A stretch of DNA of 64,000 nt, taken from NCBI GenBank assembly GCA_035610365.1, contig CM069432.1, positions 27,280,354 to 27,344,353 on the forward strand, read 5' to 3'. Source of the stretch: Aquatica leii (lineage: Eukaryota; Arthropoda; Insecta; Coleoptera; Lampyridae). Positions 48,443-59,600 of this stretch are shown here, in pieces. The notes under the pieces are model-generated. The model worked only from the letters and a program-made list of their open reading frames with translations, did not search any database and was not told where the DNA came from. Each line of letters begins with the position of its first letter. Within the stretch, counting starts at the first letter, position 1. The translations under genes and the position numbers were made by a program.

Positions 48443-49952
48443 CCCAAGCAACATTTTGTAACCGTGGTTACGTTGTAACCAGTTGCAAATTAGTAACATT
48501 AGCACCATGGTAAATAAACCGTTGCAGCAACGTAGCAGCAACTTTCGTAATTTACTGAGGTTTCAAATCTATTACAGAAATAACCATTTTACAACTATGG
48601 TTATAAGTAAGTTTTCCTTAAACCCTTATGTAACTACAGTGTCAATTTAGTGACATTAAAACTTTCATTTCGGTTTCGAGTGTAACAGTCTTGAAACTAT
48701 GGTTACAAGTGTGAATTTCTAAAACTACACTGCAGTGTTAATCTATACGTTCAAACAGTAACAGAAGAAGTGCATTTTACGAGATTTTTATAAGACACAT
48801 AGCCCAGTATCATTATCCAATAACCAGTACCCAAAGTGTTTCTAATTCAAAACTACGTAAGTACAATTATTGGTTTATTATATTACTATAATTTTAATCG
48901 TGCATTTAAACTACTGTTTCTAATTTAATCAACGTTGAAGAATTAGTTGGCAATTATAAGTAAGCAAATTTTAAATTGATTTTATTTTCTTCTAGGATAA
49001 AATAGAATTTGATTGCAAGGACATTACAATATTACACACAGTGATCAGAACGTGTAAATTAGATCACCATTGCGAACACCTATAATCTTTAAAAAAGCAG
49101 TCGAGATTATGATCATTAAACCGATTATAATTGCACATGTGCATTTGTAGCCTAATACAAATATTTAACTAAGAATTACGTAGACGCATTAAACTATAAC
49201 ATGTGAGGAATATCTTAATCCGCCATGGTCTTTTAACACAAAGACATTTTTCTCCTAACAAAATTTATGCATTTACTATTTACAAAATTTATAAATAATA
49301 GACATAATCCGCTTTTCTTGAAAATTTGCCGTAAAAACCTGTTTACTGGTACCTACTTGCAACAGATGTAAAAATTCTTTTATTATATCTTTTTTGTTTG
49401 AATTTAGTTCTATAAGAAACTATAAAAATTTAAATAATGTTCATTTATTATAACTTTTTATGTATCTGTATCTTTTTATAAATATATTTTTATCTCTACT
49501 TTTGTTTTAATCGTTATGATGCAGTTAGTAACTAAAATCTTGGATAAGTTGCTTAACAAAAGCGGTTATAAAGTAGTTTCAAATAATGGTAATAAGCATG
49601 TTTTCAAAACAGTTACATAGCAGTTGCTGTAAACGGTAACTACAATGTTACAAATCAATTACAAAACCGTGATGATAAACCATTGCAGAAACGATTCAGA
49701 ATAGGTAAACATGATTTGTAAAAAACCGTTATAGCAACGCTGCAAAACAGTTACAAAGTAGTAATTGCAACGGTTTCAGACACGTTGTAAAGCGGTTATA
49801 ATATTACTGCAGTTGCCTTGCAACTGACCAAATCCGGTATTGACAACGTATCAGGAAAGACTCAGCAACTATTCTGTAACTAAATACCTTACTGAAACCA
49901 TAGTTGCAAGAGAGTTTTACAACCGTTTTGTAACTGATTTTTGCTACTTGGG
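48443..49952. mobile_element. 1.5-kb non-autonomous TIR element rich in GTAAC/GTTAC repeats
   Basis: The ends are CCCAAGCAACATTTTGTAAC (48443) and the inverted CCCAAGTAGCAAAAATCAGT (49952), flanked by CA on both sides. About 300 bp at the left and 400 bp at the right are packed with variants of TTACAAAACGGTTGCAACGG / CCGTTGCAACGGTTAC in both orientations. The centre (about 48780-49540) is AT-rich and non-coding. Taking out the element with one CA brings a GTP codon run directly before the VLPFGVEQR frame, so it sits in the pogo/Jerky-like transposase gene. Confidence 0.75.
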
Positions 49953-51740
49953 CAGTGCTTCCTTTTGGAGTGGAACAAAGAATTGCCAACTGTATCAAAC
50001 TAGTTGAAAAATTGGGATTAGGCCTATCAAAGAAGGAAGTTCTTCACTTAATTGGACGCTTTGTAAATGAAAATAAGATAGTGACACATTTCAAAAATGG
50101 TATCCTTCGAAACGATTATTTAATTCGGTTTATGAAAACTTTTAAATTAAGCCAGAAAAAACCGCAGTCTGTAGAAGTTGCTCGTAAGACCCATTCATCA
50201 TCTACAATTATTTTAATATTCTGAAAGGATAAATCACAAATTTATCACCATCTCAAATATATAATCTTGATGAAACCAGTTTCTGTCTGGATCCATACCG
50301 TGTTAAAGTTGTTGGAGGAAAAGGCAAAGCAGCGCATAGAACAACAAGTGGTCCTGGACGAGAAAATAGAACCGTTCTTCTCGGCGGAAATGCTGCAGGT
50401 GAAAAGCCTCCACTTTTGATAGTGTTCAAAGAGAAGAACATTTGGAACAGCTGGATTTCAGACCAGGATGATTTGTTTCCTGGAATGACTTATTCAGCAA
50501 CAAAAAATGGGTGGATGAAGGCAGAAACGTTTAATAAATATTTCGAAAACAGCTTTCTGCAAAATATTGGTATTGAAAGGCCCGTCGTATTAATTTATGA
50601 TGGCCACACTTCACATATTAGTATTGCTTTGATAGAGAAAGCAATAGCTAATGGTATAGTGATAATGAAGCTTCCCCCTCATTCAAGTCATTTACTACAG
50701 CCCTTGGATCTATGTGTATTTAAGTCATTAAAAATGGCATGGGATGTAGAATTGAGAAAATGGCAGAGAAAAAACTACGGCACCAAATTACCGAAGGCGG
50801 TATTTTCCACCATAATTTCGAAATTATGGTCTGAAGCAAGTCCGACATTGCTTATCAAAAGATATGAGAAAGAAGGAATATACCCCTTTAATAATTAAGT
50901 CATATCCGCTGAAAAGTTCTGCCCAAACGCACACAGACGTTGGTCTTTAGAAAACGACAAAACTAACTCTGAGACAGTAGTTTTACAGTCGCTTACAGCA
51001 GAAAAACATGTTTTTGCAGAACAAATTAATTTTCCATCCACTTCAAACACAACCAGTGTAGAAACTTCCAGGGGTCGCCAGCTAATTCAACTTTACCAAT
51101 CCCATCTACCAGTGCAACACCATCGCTTACATCAAACAACCACCCTAAAATTTTTGAGAGCATTTTGTTAGAAAAACTGAAGCAGGTCCCAAAAATAGAA
51201 AAAACCTCAAGGAAAAGAATATGTAAAAGAGCTGAAGTTATTACCACTTTGGAGACAGTTGCTCTGTTGAAGGAACAGGCAGGAGGAAGGAGCCAAAAAC
51301 CAAAAAAGAAAGTAAACGAATTAAAAATAAATAAAGTGAACGAGGATGAGACAGATGAAGATAGTTTAGAAGAAAAGGAAGATGATTCAAATAATGATAT
51401 AAATTTGGAGGATGAAATAGCTGATATCTGCGAGGAACAGGAATTTATTAACTCGCTGGATAATAACCCTGAGAAACTGAAAATAGGGAACTGGATTCTA
51501 GTGAAATTTGCCACCAAAAAATTGACAAAATTCTACGTTGGACAGGTAACAGCACTAGAACCAAGTCTAGAAGCAAAATTCGCAAGGCGGTTGGGATCTT
51601 CATCTCAGTTTAATTGGCCAGACATGGCAAATGTCTCAATTATAACTACAGATCAAATTCATTTGTATTTACCTCCTCCAACTATTCGTAAAACAGGACA
51701 ATTACATTTCAATATCACATTTGAGCAAAATGTATGTTAA
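49953..51740 (+). pseudogene. pogo/Jerky-like DDE transposase gene, disrupted
   Basis: Plus-strand coding starts at the border of the TIR element with VLPFGVEQRIANCIKLVEKL and LSKKEVLHLIGRFVNENKI (CENP-B-type helices). The DDE_1 domain follows: first aspartate in IYNLDETSFCLD (about 50262), then TTSGPGRENRTVLLGGNAAG, second aspartate in VVLIYDGHTSHIS (50583-50620), and third in SSHLLQPLDLCVFKSLK (about 50690). A stop at 50896 follows GIYPFNN. The C-terminal part runs in another frame to 51738, with a coiled, Glu/Lys-rich segment and a WILVKFATKKLTKFYVGQV-like domain ending near the stop. Breaks: a frameshift at about 50210, the stop at 50896 and a shift before 51080. The upstream DNA-binding exon is cut off by the inserted element. 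No signs of domestication. Confidence 0.85.
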
Positions 51741-52084
51741 GTTTATTCTTCAAATAAAATATTCTAATAATACTTTGTATGTTCTAAAATTTACACTTAT
51801 CCCTATTAAAATTCAATGGTTTTGTGGTAATTCAGACATCCAGTTTACACTTGCCCAAAGTTGCCGGGGAAGTGTAAACCATTGCGTCATGGAGACAATT
51901 TCATTTGTGAAAAGAAACTACATAAATATTCTGCTTTGATAGTTTCGTTTTCAATTCTATATACCCTTGGTATAAGCCATGTAGAATTCTATTATTTTAT
52001 GTTGTTATAAAACGAACCCACTCAATCTTTTAAGATTGTGACGACGATCTAATCAGCTGTAGGACTGTAAACGCTGATTACGGT

Positions 52085-52903
52085 GTTGAAAGGGTTATTG
52101 ATAGGAATCAAAATGATGTGCCACCACCGAAATATTTTACCAAAGATGCAAATATTCAATGGTCAATGTTTCTATTATGTACCATAAGAAAGCGAAGTCA
52201 GGCCAATATAAAAAAAAACTCATGGTTGACGTGATATTCTTAAAAAATTACAGTCATTTTCTATGCATGTTTATTATTTATGTCTCCAGACGTGATTGAT
52301 ACTATAATTACGGAAACTAATCGTAAGACCAACAAATTTTATAGCAAGTGAAATGCAGTTCGTACTAGCAAACAAAGAAGATTTTTACCATCAACTTCTC
52401 AAGAAATAAAAACGTACTTAGGGTTGTTATTATCACTTGCTCTTATAGCAAGCAATGAGCCGGTTTTGATGCTTTGAACTACAGATTCTGCGTATTGCAG
52501 ACCAATTATTCCTGCTTGCATGTCAAGTGACCGATACAAAATATTAACGAGTTTTTTACGCTTTGACAATGTTGAAACGAGGCAAGAGATGAGAGAACGT
52601 GATAAACTAGCTCTTATATGTGCAGTGTTCGAGATGCTTGTGTCTAATTGTAAGAGAGCAACTCGTCTTGTCCTATTTCGAGAACGATGATTAACATAAA
52701 AAGTAAATCAGGTAAATACGGTTTGAAGATTTTGGCATTGGCAGACTAATATGCAAGTCCATCTAGGTAAGAGGTAGCCTAAAATTATTTATAATAGAAA
52801 ATAGTATTTTTTTACAGGAAAAGAAGGCAATGGTCCAGAGAAGAATCAAAGACAAAGAGTCGTTTTAGATCTAACTAAGCACTTAGGGTCTAGATATAGT
52901 CGC
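52085..52903 (+). pseudogene. piggyBac-type transposase relic A
   Basis: Broken plus-strand frames give MSPDVIDTIITETNRKTNKF, then STSQEIKTYLGLLLSLALI, IIPACMSSDRYKILTSFLRF, RERDKLALICAVFEMLVSN, KSGKYGLKILALAD and QRVVLDLTKHLGSRY. Order and wording are those of piggyBac transposases, from the N-terminal helical part through the KYG-x-K strand with its catalytic aspartate to the R-VV-x-L block. The relic ends where a CAGTGGCGGC-type MITE end begins (52904-52941), so the rest was lost or displaced. Confidence 0.75.
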
Positions 52904-53060
52904 ACGTTTGACCAAATAACCTAACGGAAAAGCCGCCACTGGTCCTCAGTATAACCTAAAGCTAATTCGTCTAGAATGCTATGCTATGGAAGACCTGAAA
53001 GTATAAAATAACAATTGTAAGTGACTATCATCATATTTTTCTTCTTTCAGCAGTGGCGGC
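52904..53060. repeat. Two ends of the CAGTGGCGGC MITE family
   Basis: 52904-52941 is the inverted copy of the left end of the 25665-25840 MITE (TTGACCAAATAACCTAACGG, then GCCGCCACTG). 53051 onward (CAGTGGCGGCAGTTAGTCAATG) matches the other end of that MITE. The two ends face away from each other, so they belong to two partial copies or a rearranged one. Confidence 0.5.
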
Positions 53061-53294
53061 AGTTAGTCAATGCTGCAAAAAGAAGACCATTTCAATATTA
53101 AAACTTTAAAAACGCATTGTTATTTAACTAAGTCTCACAGGCTCAGCGTTTCAATTTTTCAGTCCCATTTTGTAGCGTAGGGGTTGTTGTATCGTATAGA
53201 TTCTTCTTACGCATAGTTTCACATCGTTAAGAATCGAGTAGCTTATTCTTTGAATGTTTAAGAAAAGTCTGGTAGACACTGAATATAAAATGTT

Positions 53295-54567
53295 GTGGTT
53301 TGTTTTGCGATACAAGGTGATATCCAGCAATTCTTAGACATGTGCCCTCTTTTATCTGCAAAGATGAAAAAACGACACGAAAGAAACCTTTTCCTACCAA
53401 GAAAATTAGAACACGACGATATGACATTGTTATTTACCTTCCTGGTGTTAGACCTCAAGGGCAAAACGCAAAAAGAGTTTCGTCGAATGTTGGGGTTTAT
53501 TTTTTTCTGCTGAAGTTTTGGAATGCATTGTCGAAAATAATAACAAGATGATCAATTCAGTATCCGAAAGATTTTCAAGGATCAGGTATGTAAAACCCAC
53601 TAATCTCGTTGAAAAAAAACCTTTCTTAAGTTTGTTATATTTGGCTGGTTGTTTACGGGATAGTCGTCTGAACGTTGAAGCTGACCATATTCAAAAAACG
53701 ATTTTCTTTTTGCTGCGATACTTCCGTTTTAACGATAAAGATATGAGAGCGAAAAGTTGTAGACAAACTAGCGCCTATACGAGCCTTATACGATATTTTA
53801 GTGGAAAATTGTAAAAATAACTACACGCTGAGCAAGTACACAACAATTGAAAAAAGTTGGAAACGATAGGGGACGGTGCAAATTTAAACAATACATCCAA
53901 AATAAGCCAACCAAATATGAGCTAAAAATATTTGCGCTGGTCCATGCAAAAAAATTGGACACCCAAAATTTAGAAGTTTATGTTGGAAAACAACCAGATG
54001 AGTGGTATTGTGTTTAAAATGATGTATTTAGTGTTATTGAAAGACTTGTTGCGTCAAGCTTCTTTGGCTATCAAAAAGACGTTACTATTATTTCGTATTC
54101 ACCATGACGACACCATAAATTCTACAACTGGCGATAACACAAACTGAAAATTATTACTTTGTGCAACTCTACTAAGGACGGAGAAACTTTGCGCCCAAAT
54201 TACACGTCGTTGACCCTTGGTAATTTTTTTGCCCTAATGAATGTATCTGAAAAAAATTCCCAAATAATTCATATTGCTAACAATAATCAAAAGATTATTT
54301 CTGAAGCAGTTAGCATTGACACTGACTGATGACCATCTACAGCGTCGAGCCCAATTATCAAATATACCCTCCCGCGAGGTACGTCAGAGAAGACAAGAAG
54401 TAGCAGGTACAAGTTTCTTAAACGTCGTAGAAGATCCAGAAACACCTGGTACAAGAAATAAATGCGACTTTTGTCATAAGAACAGCAAAACAAAAACAGG
54501 TGCAAATTTGCAAGAAATATATTTGTCTAATATACCGAAAGACTCTCTTCCCTATAAATCGGAATGA
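53295..54567 (+). pseudogene. piggyBac-type transposase relic B, near full length
   Basis: Successive frames read YDIVIYLPGVRPQGQNAK (start of the DDE_Tnp_1_7 domain) and LECIVENNNKMINSVSERFS, then LSLLYLAGCLRDSRLNVE. FLLRYFRFND, KLAPIRALYDILVENCKNNY and GRCKFKQYIQNKPTKYELKI follow, and then FALVHAK and NLEVYVGKQPD. The C-terminal end (54330-54567) has DDHLQRRAQLSNIPSREVRQ and NKCDFCHKNSKTKTG, the cysteine-rich domain that binds the element's ends, with several cysteines lost. At least six frameshifts or stops. It differs from relic A in sequence, so it is a separate lineage. Confidence 0.82.
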
Positions 54568-54749
54568 AAATGAGCAATGAATTACTAAAACTGAGCAGTC
54601 TGAGATTGAAGATGATTTTTCATTTGGTTATTCCCAATTTTTGTAGAATTAGTTCGATTTTTACAATTCAATATTTTTGTTAACCATAATTGTAGCCTTT
54701 TTCCGAAAAAAAAATTATTTTTAATAAACACGACAAAACAGTGATTCTT

Positions 54750-56650
54750 CCCTTAGGTTTTTCCACTCTTCTCGGTTATGTGTTTTCCTTATCCAATCGT
54801 GTCCTATCATGTTCTTGATGTCATTCGTCCACCTGGTTGGTGGTCTTTCTCTAGATCTCTTGTTTTCTCGAGGTCCCCATTCTTCCTACGTGTCCTGCCC
54901 AGTTCCATCTTAGAAAACGTCGTTCCACTACTTGATGTTCACCATTCTTCTCCCATTGCTCTTTGCGTTACTTGGAGTCTATATATGATGCCTTTGTTTA
55001 GAGCCCACGTTTTAGTGCCATAAGTTAGGACTGGCAGCACGTATTGATTAAAGGTCTCTGCTTTTAACGTATTTGGTATCTCTGCCATTAGTATGATATA
55101 TTCAGTTTTCCGAACGCTGACCACACCAATGAGACTCTTCTATCTAGGTCTGCTGTCAAGTTATTTTTTTAGATTTGGAATTTCCGCGTTAGATATACGA
55201 ATGTATTCACTTTTTCTATTGCTTTGCCTTCTAGATCAATTTCTTGTTGTTCTTCTGTATCACTCGTTATGTATTTTGTTTTCTGAGTGTTTATTTTCAT
55301 TCCTATCTGTTTTGATACCTCGTTCAGTTCTTCCAACAATTCTTGTAATTCTTCTTTGTTCCTTGCTATCAGTGTTAAGTCATCGGAGAAACTCAGATGG
55401 TTTAATTTATCTCGATCTATTGTTATTCCTCTTCTTTCCCAGTCCAATCTTCTAAGCATGTCTTCTAAAGCTAATGTGAATAATTTAGGGAAGATTGAGT
55501 TTGCTGGTTTGTACTGCTGTCGATACTTGTATTGTTGCATTTTTGTATATGTATTTGATAAGGCCTGTGTATCTTTCGTCTACTTTGCAGCTACTTAGAG
55601 CGTTCAGGATTGCCCATATCTCTGTAGAGTCAAATGCCTTTTCATAGTCTATCATTACTATCCATAGTTTTATATTATATTCATTAGTTTTCTCTGTTCC
55701 AGTCTGCTCACGTAGTCGGTAACTATCTAGTTTATTCGTTAGTCGTTGTGTTATTATCTTTGTAAATAGTTTGTACAGTACTGACAGAAGACTTATGGGT
55801 CTGTAATTTTCTATCCTATGTTTATTTCCTTTCTTGAAGATTAAGAGTTTGGTATTCGGGACTCCATTAGGCATTTATTGTAGATTTTTTTAAGTTGTTT
55901 TGAGACAAATTTACCTCCGTATTTTATTATTTCTATTACTATTCTATCCTCCCCTGGGGCTTTGACATCTTATTTAAAACATTGTTAATTTCTCCCTCTG
56001 TAATTTCGGGTATTTCCTCTGATCTTATGTTTGTGACTTTCTCTCTATCTTTTTCTTCTTTTCCTAGTGGTGGTGCATTTTTATTTTCATATAGTGCACG
56101 ATAGAATGTTTCTATAACCACTGTTAATTCTTTGATGCTTCTGATTTCTTTATTTTCTTCATCTATTAGTTTGGTTATTTGGTGTTTTCCTTCGTTCATT
56201 TTTGATCGTAATTCTTTTAGACTTCTCTTTTAAAGTTTTTTTATTTTGGTATTCCTATACTTTCTCATGTATTCTTTTATCTTTTTTTCTGATTGTCTTG
56301 TTTATTTCTGTTATTTCTATTTTGCTTGTTCTTCTGTCTTTTAATAGTTGTTTCCGTGTTTCAATTAGGTTTTTTGCTTCGTCACTTAGTTTTTGGCGTT
56401 TTCCTTTTTTGTTGCTTCTTATTTGTTCAGCTGCCAGCTGTAGGCCGCTTGTTACTTTTGTATTTAGGGTTTCTAAGTCGGGTTCTAATAGCTCTTCTAC
56501 ATGCTGCATGTTCTTCTCTATAAGTTCTTTGTATGTAGTGCTTTGTTTTTTTTTCTCAGTTTTTGTCTTTCTTTGTGTTTGTTGATTCGCACTTCTGCCC
56601 TTAGCATCCTGTGATCGCTTCCTACGTTTATTGTGTTCAGTACTGTTGTA
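54750..56650 (-). mobile_element. 5'-truncated RTE-type LINE
   Basis: Minus-strand coding runs from about 56640 to about 54750. The 5' end begins within the endonuclease C-terminus (VGSDHRMLRAEVRI). The reverse transcriptase then gives IENYRPISLLSVLYKLFTKI, VMIDYEKAFDSTEIWAILN, LNHLSFSDDLTLIARNKEEL (active site FSDD rather than the usual FADD/FVDD) and MKINTQKTKY. The C-terminal part has LTYGTKTWALNKG, a degenerate R-PPT-W region and HNREEWKNLREE. These are typical of RTE-clade elements. Frameshifts occur near 55880, 55500 and 55150. Truncation at the 5' end is the usual mark of target-primed insertion. Confidence 0.88.
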
Positions 56651-59600
56651 TCATTTAATTAACATAATGCAAACAAATTCACTAATTTTTTAAAAAAAAA
56701 GCTACGCTTTTCGTTTCCTAGCAGAGAACGTTTTGCTTGTTAATTGTTTCATGGCAAACTATTTCAATAGTGTTTAATAAACATTAATTTATGTCGTGAA
56801 AATTCTATTAAAATATTAACCATGTATATCAAAAATCTCACTAGAAAACCAAACAAAAAGCCAAAGTAACTAATCAAATGGGAATAAATCTATACGAGCA
56901 AACATGTCAAAAAATGGTTCTCGGATTTGTTTAAAAATATCGCAAAGAGAAATACCAAGTAGAAATTATATAGAAAAAGATTAAAAGTCGTTCTTCTGAT
57001 ACTGTCAAACGTAACAAATCAAGAAAGAAAACCACACAAAACTTTTGAATTTCCATAATAATACCTTTATTTCAGTTCTAATGTAAATTCAAAAACAAGC
57101 TACTAAAATAAGTTTTAATTTAAAATTATGTTTTCGACATAAAATTTTTACAAAGTCCTTTTTCTAATTAATTTTATTTAGAATTTTTAATTTAAAAAAG
57201 CTGCAATTTTGCAAAAGTCGTGCTTCATTTACTTTTACGATTTTAGATATTAAGTTGCTCACCCCTTGCAAATGTATCAAAAAATGTCAAACCACAAGCT
57301 ACGTCGCTACATTTCGTGAAACTTCATTTAAAAATTGATGAAAATTGAATTTGTCCATATAAAAATAAAATACATTAATAATTTGTTTTGCTATTTATAA
57401 ATCAAATATTAAAAAATGTTTTTATAAACTACTGAACTTTTTGGAAAAACGTAAAACAAAATATTAAATTACTCGACTTTGAATGAAAAACTATGTAAAT
57501 ACGCCCATAAAACCAATATTTATAAAAATCGATTTAAACTCTTGTCGTTATTAAAGACTTTATATTTTTGTTCTGTTCTAAAATAAAGTCCTAACAATGA
57601 CACACTTTCATAAAGCACTCAGGTGGCATTGAAAAAGGAAGTAAAAATTTTCATCCGGTTAAAACGGTTCATTTAAGGAAATGTCAAGTTAAAGCGTATA
57701 ATTCATAAAAAATATTTTGCGAAAATCATAAATCGAAACCAATCACTGGCCTTATAATTTTAACAAAGTCCTAAATTAAGGAAAACCGGGAAATGCTCCT
57801 ATCCAACGACTTTCACCGCTTTCCCTTTCCGCAGCCGAACTGGTATCGATCACCCTACAAAGCGCATGTACGCGACCTTGAAAAAAGAACCCTGGCCATC
57901 TATAATTTTCCCTAAACTAAAACGTTCAACCCACATGTCAGCTGTAAAATTTTATCCTTTACTACCGAATACACTCCAAAAGCAGATGAAAAGTAATTAA
58001 CATCTTCAAAATTTCAATTAAGATTTACTTGTCAGTGAACTTGGTCTTTGACGTTTAAGTGATACTAAAATAAAGCTCCTTCGCTTAATTTTAATTAGTC
58101 CTTTAATCGCATATCAAATGCGGAAATTAAACCGAAAAAAAGCGCTTGAATTTTTTAGAAAATATTGTTTAGGTGATTTTACATCACTAAAGAATAAATA
58201 ACTTTTAAAGGGAAATAGAAATTAGAATCAATATCTACCTTGCGACAAGGTAAAGTTGTTTTTCCTATTTCGAATGTTCAAGGTGTCCAGGCAGCTTTTA
58301 AGGCGTCAAAAGAAAAATGTTATTTTCATTTTTAAACACTAATAGCAATTTGAGTAAGAATTTAGAAAGTAAAAACTCGCTTTTACTGTAACAAAGTTAC
58401 ACAAAAGAAAAGCTCTCTGGAATATAAATGGTGCGAACTAAATCTAGAGTCCGACTTGATTTAAACGACCTACTTTTTAAGAATTAACCCAAATATATTA
58501 AATGTAATACGATTGTTAACATTTTAAATGCTGGTTAAGTCTAACAATGCAATCGACATATCAAGAATAAGGGCGTTTTTCAAGTCGATATAAAGCGTTT
58601 TAATTAATTTTAACTATCTACATCAGCTTTGCAATTTGATTAAAACGTTATCGGTAGCTACCGTCAAAGCGCAACTTTGAGTTTAAGAACAAAAAGCTTG
58701 TATAAAAATAGATGTTATTCACTTTCAACGTTGGTAAAATCTTCACAAAAAAAAGGAAATTACGTTATTTTAATTTCCATATTTCGTACAAACGTATAGT
58801 ATAATATATAAATTTTTAAACAAATACATTAAAAAAAATTGATTTAATAGTAACTAATGTTGTGTAATTTGTAGAATATCTATATAGACACAAACGCTAA
58901 TGTAGGTTTTTAATTTTTATGGTTCTATTAGATGTTTTGTATTAATTATACTACTACATTGAAAAATCTAAGCTTCCAACGTCATTACAAAAGTGGAACA
59001 TAAAAATCGAAACACAACTAATTAATTGTGCAATTACCAAAATTTTATATAAATGAAGATTACAGTCACGTATGTCCTTGATAAAACGTTGCGTACTTAT
59101 GTAACTTTTTCTTGAATAATTATTGCAAAATGGTACACCAACCTTGAACTTAAATTGCAAATATTTAAATTAATGTATTAGAAGCAAAATTTATTCTTTT
59201 CTAATATTGCTATATATACATTTTCTTAATGCGTCAATACTTATCGAGGGTTATCAAAACGCGTTTTTAAATTTTTTTTAAACAAATGTTATTGAAAATA
59301 AACTATTTTTTGTATTTTGTTTTACAACTATGAACCCGACCTAAAATTGAATGTGTCCAAAAGTGATTATAGTATAAGTATTGTAAAATATTTTATAAAT
59401 AAATATTACAATTCCTATTCACAAAAAAAATTTAAAAAAAAAACAATAAAAATTCTTAAGTAGTAATCATCTTGTTCTACGAAAAACTATCTTATTAAAA
59501 CGCCATTTTTAAACAATTAGATTTTACCCAGGCCAATTTTATTATAATTATCTATAATTATTTTTTTCTGTATTAGTGTGTTTCACAAAAGTTCAATTAA

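Noticed and set aside
51026-51517. Minus-strand 163-residue Ser/Phe-rich frame
   Set aside because: It is antisense to the C-terminal part of the pogo/Jerky-like gene, whose plus-strand reading continues recognisable family sequence.
55093-56585. Plus-strand hydrophobic frames opposite the LINE
   Set aside because: They are antisense shadows of the minus-strand reverse transcriptase coding, with Leu/Phe/Ser-rich composition from reversed Lys/Glu codons.
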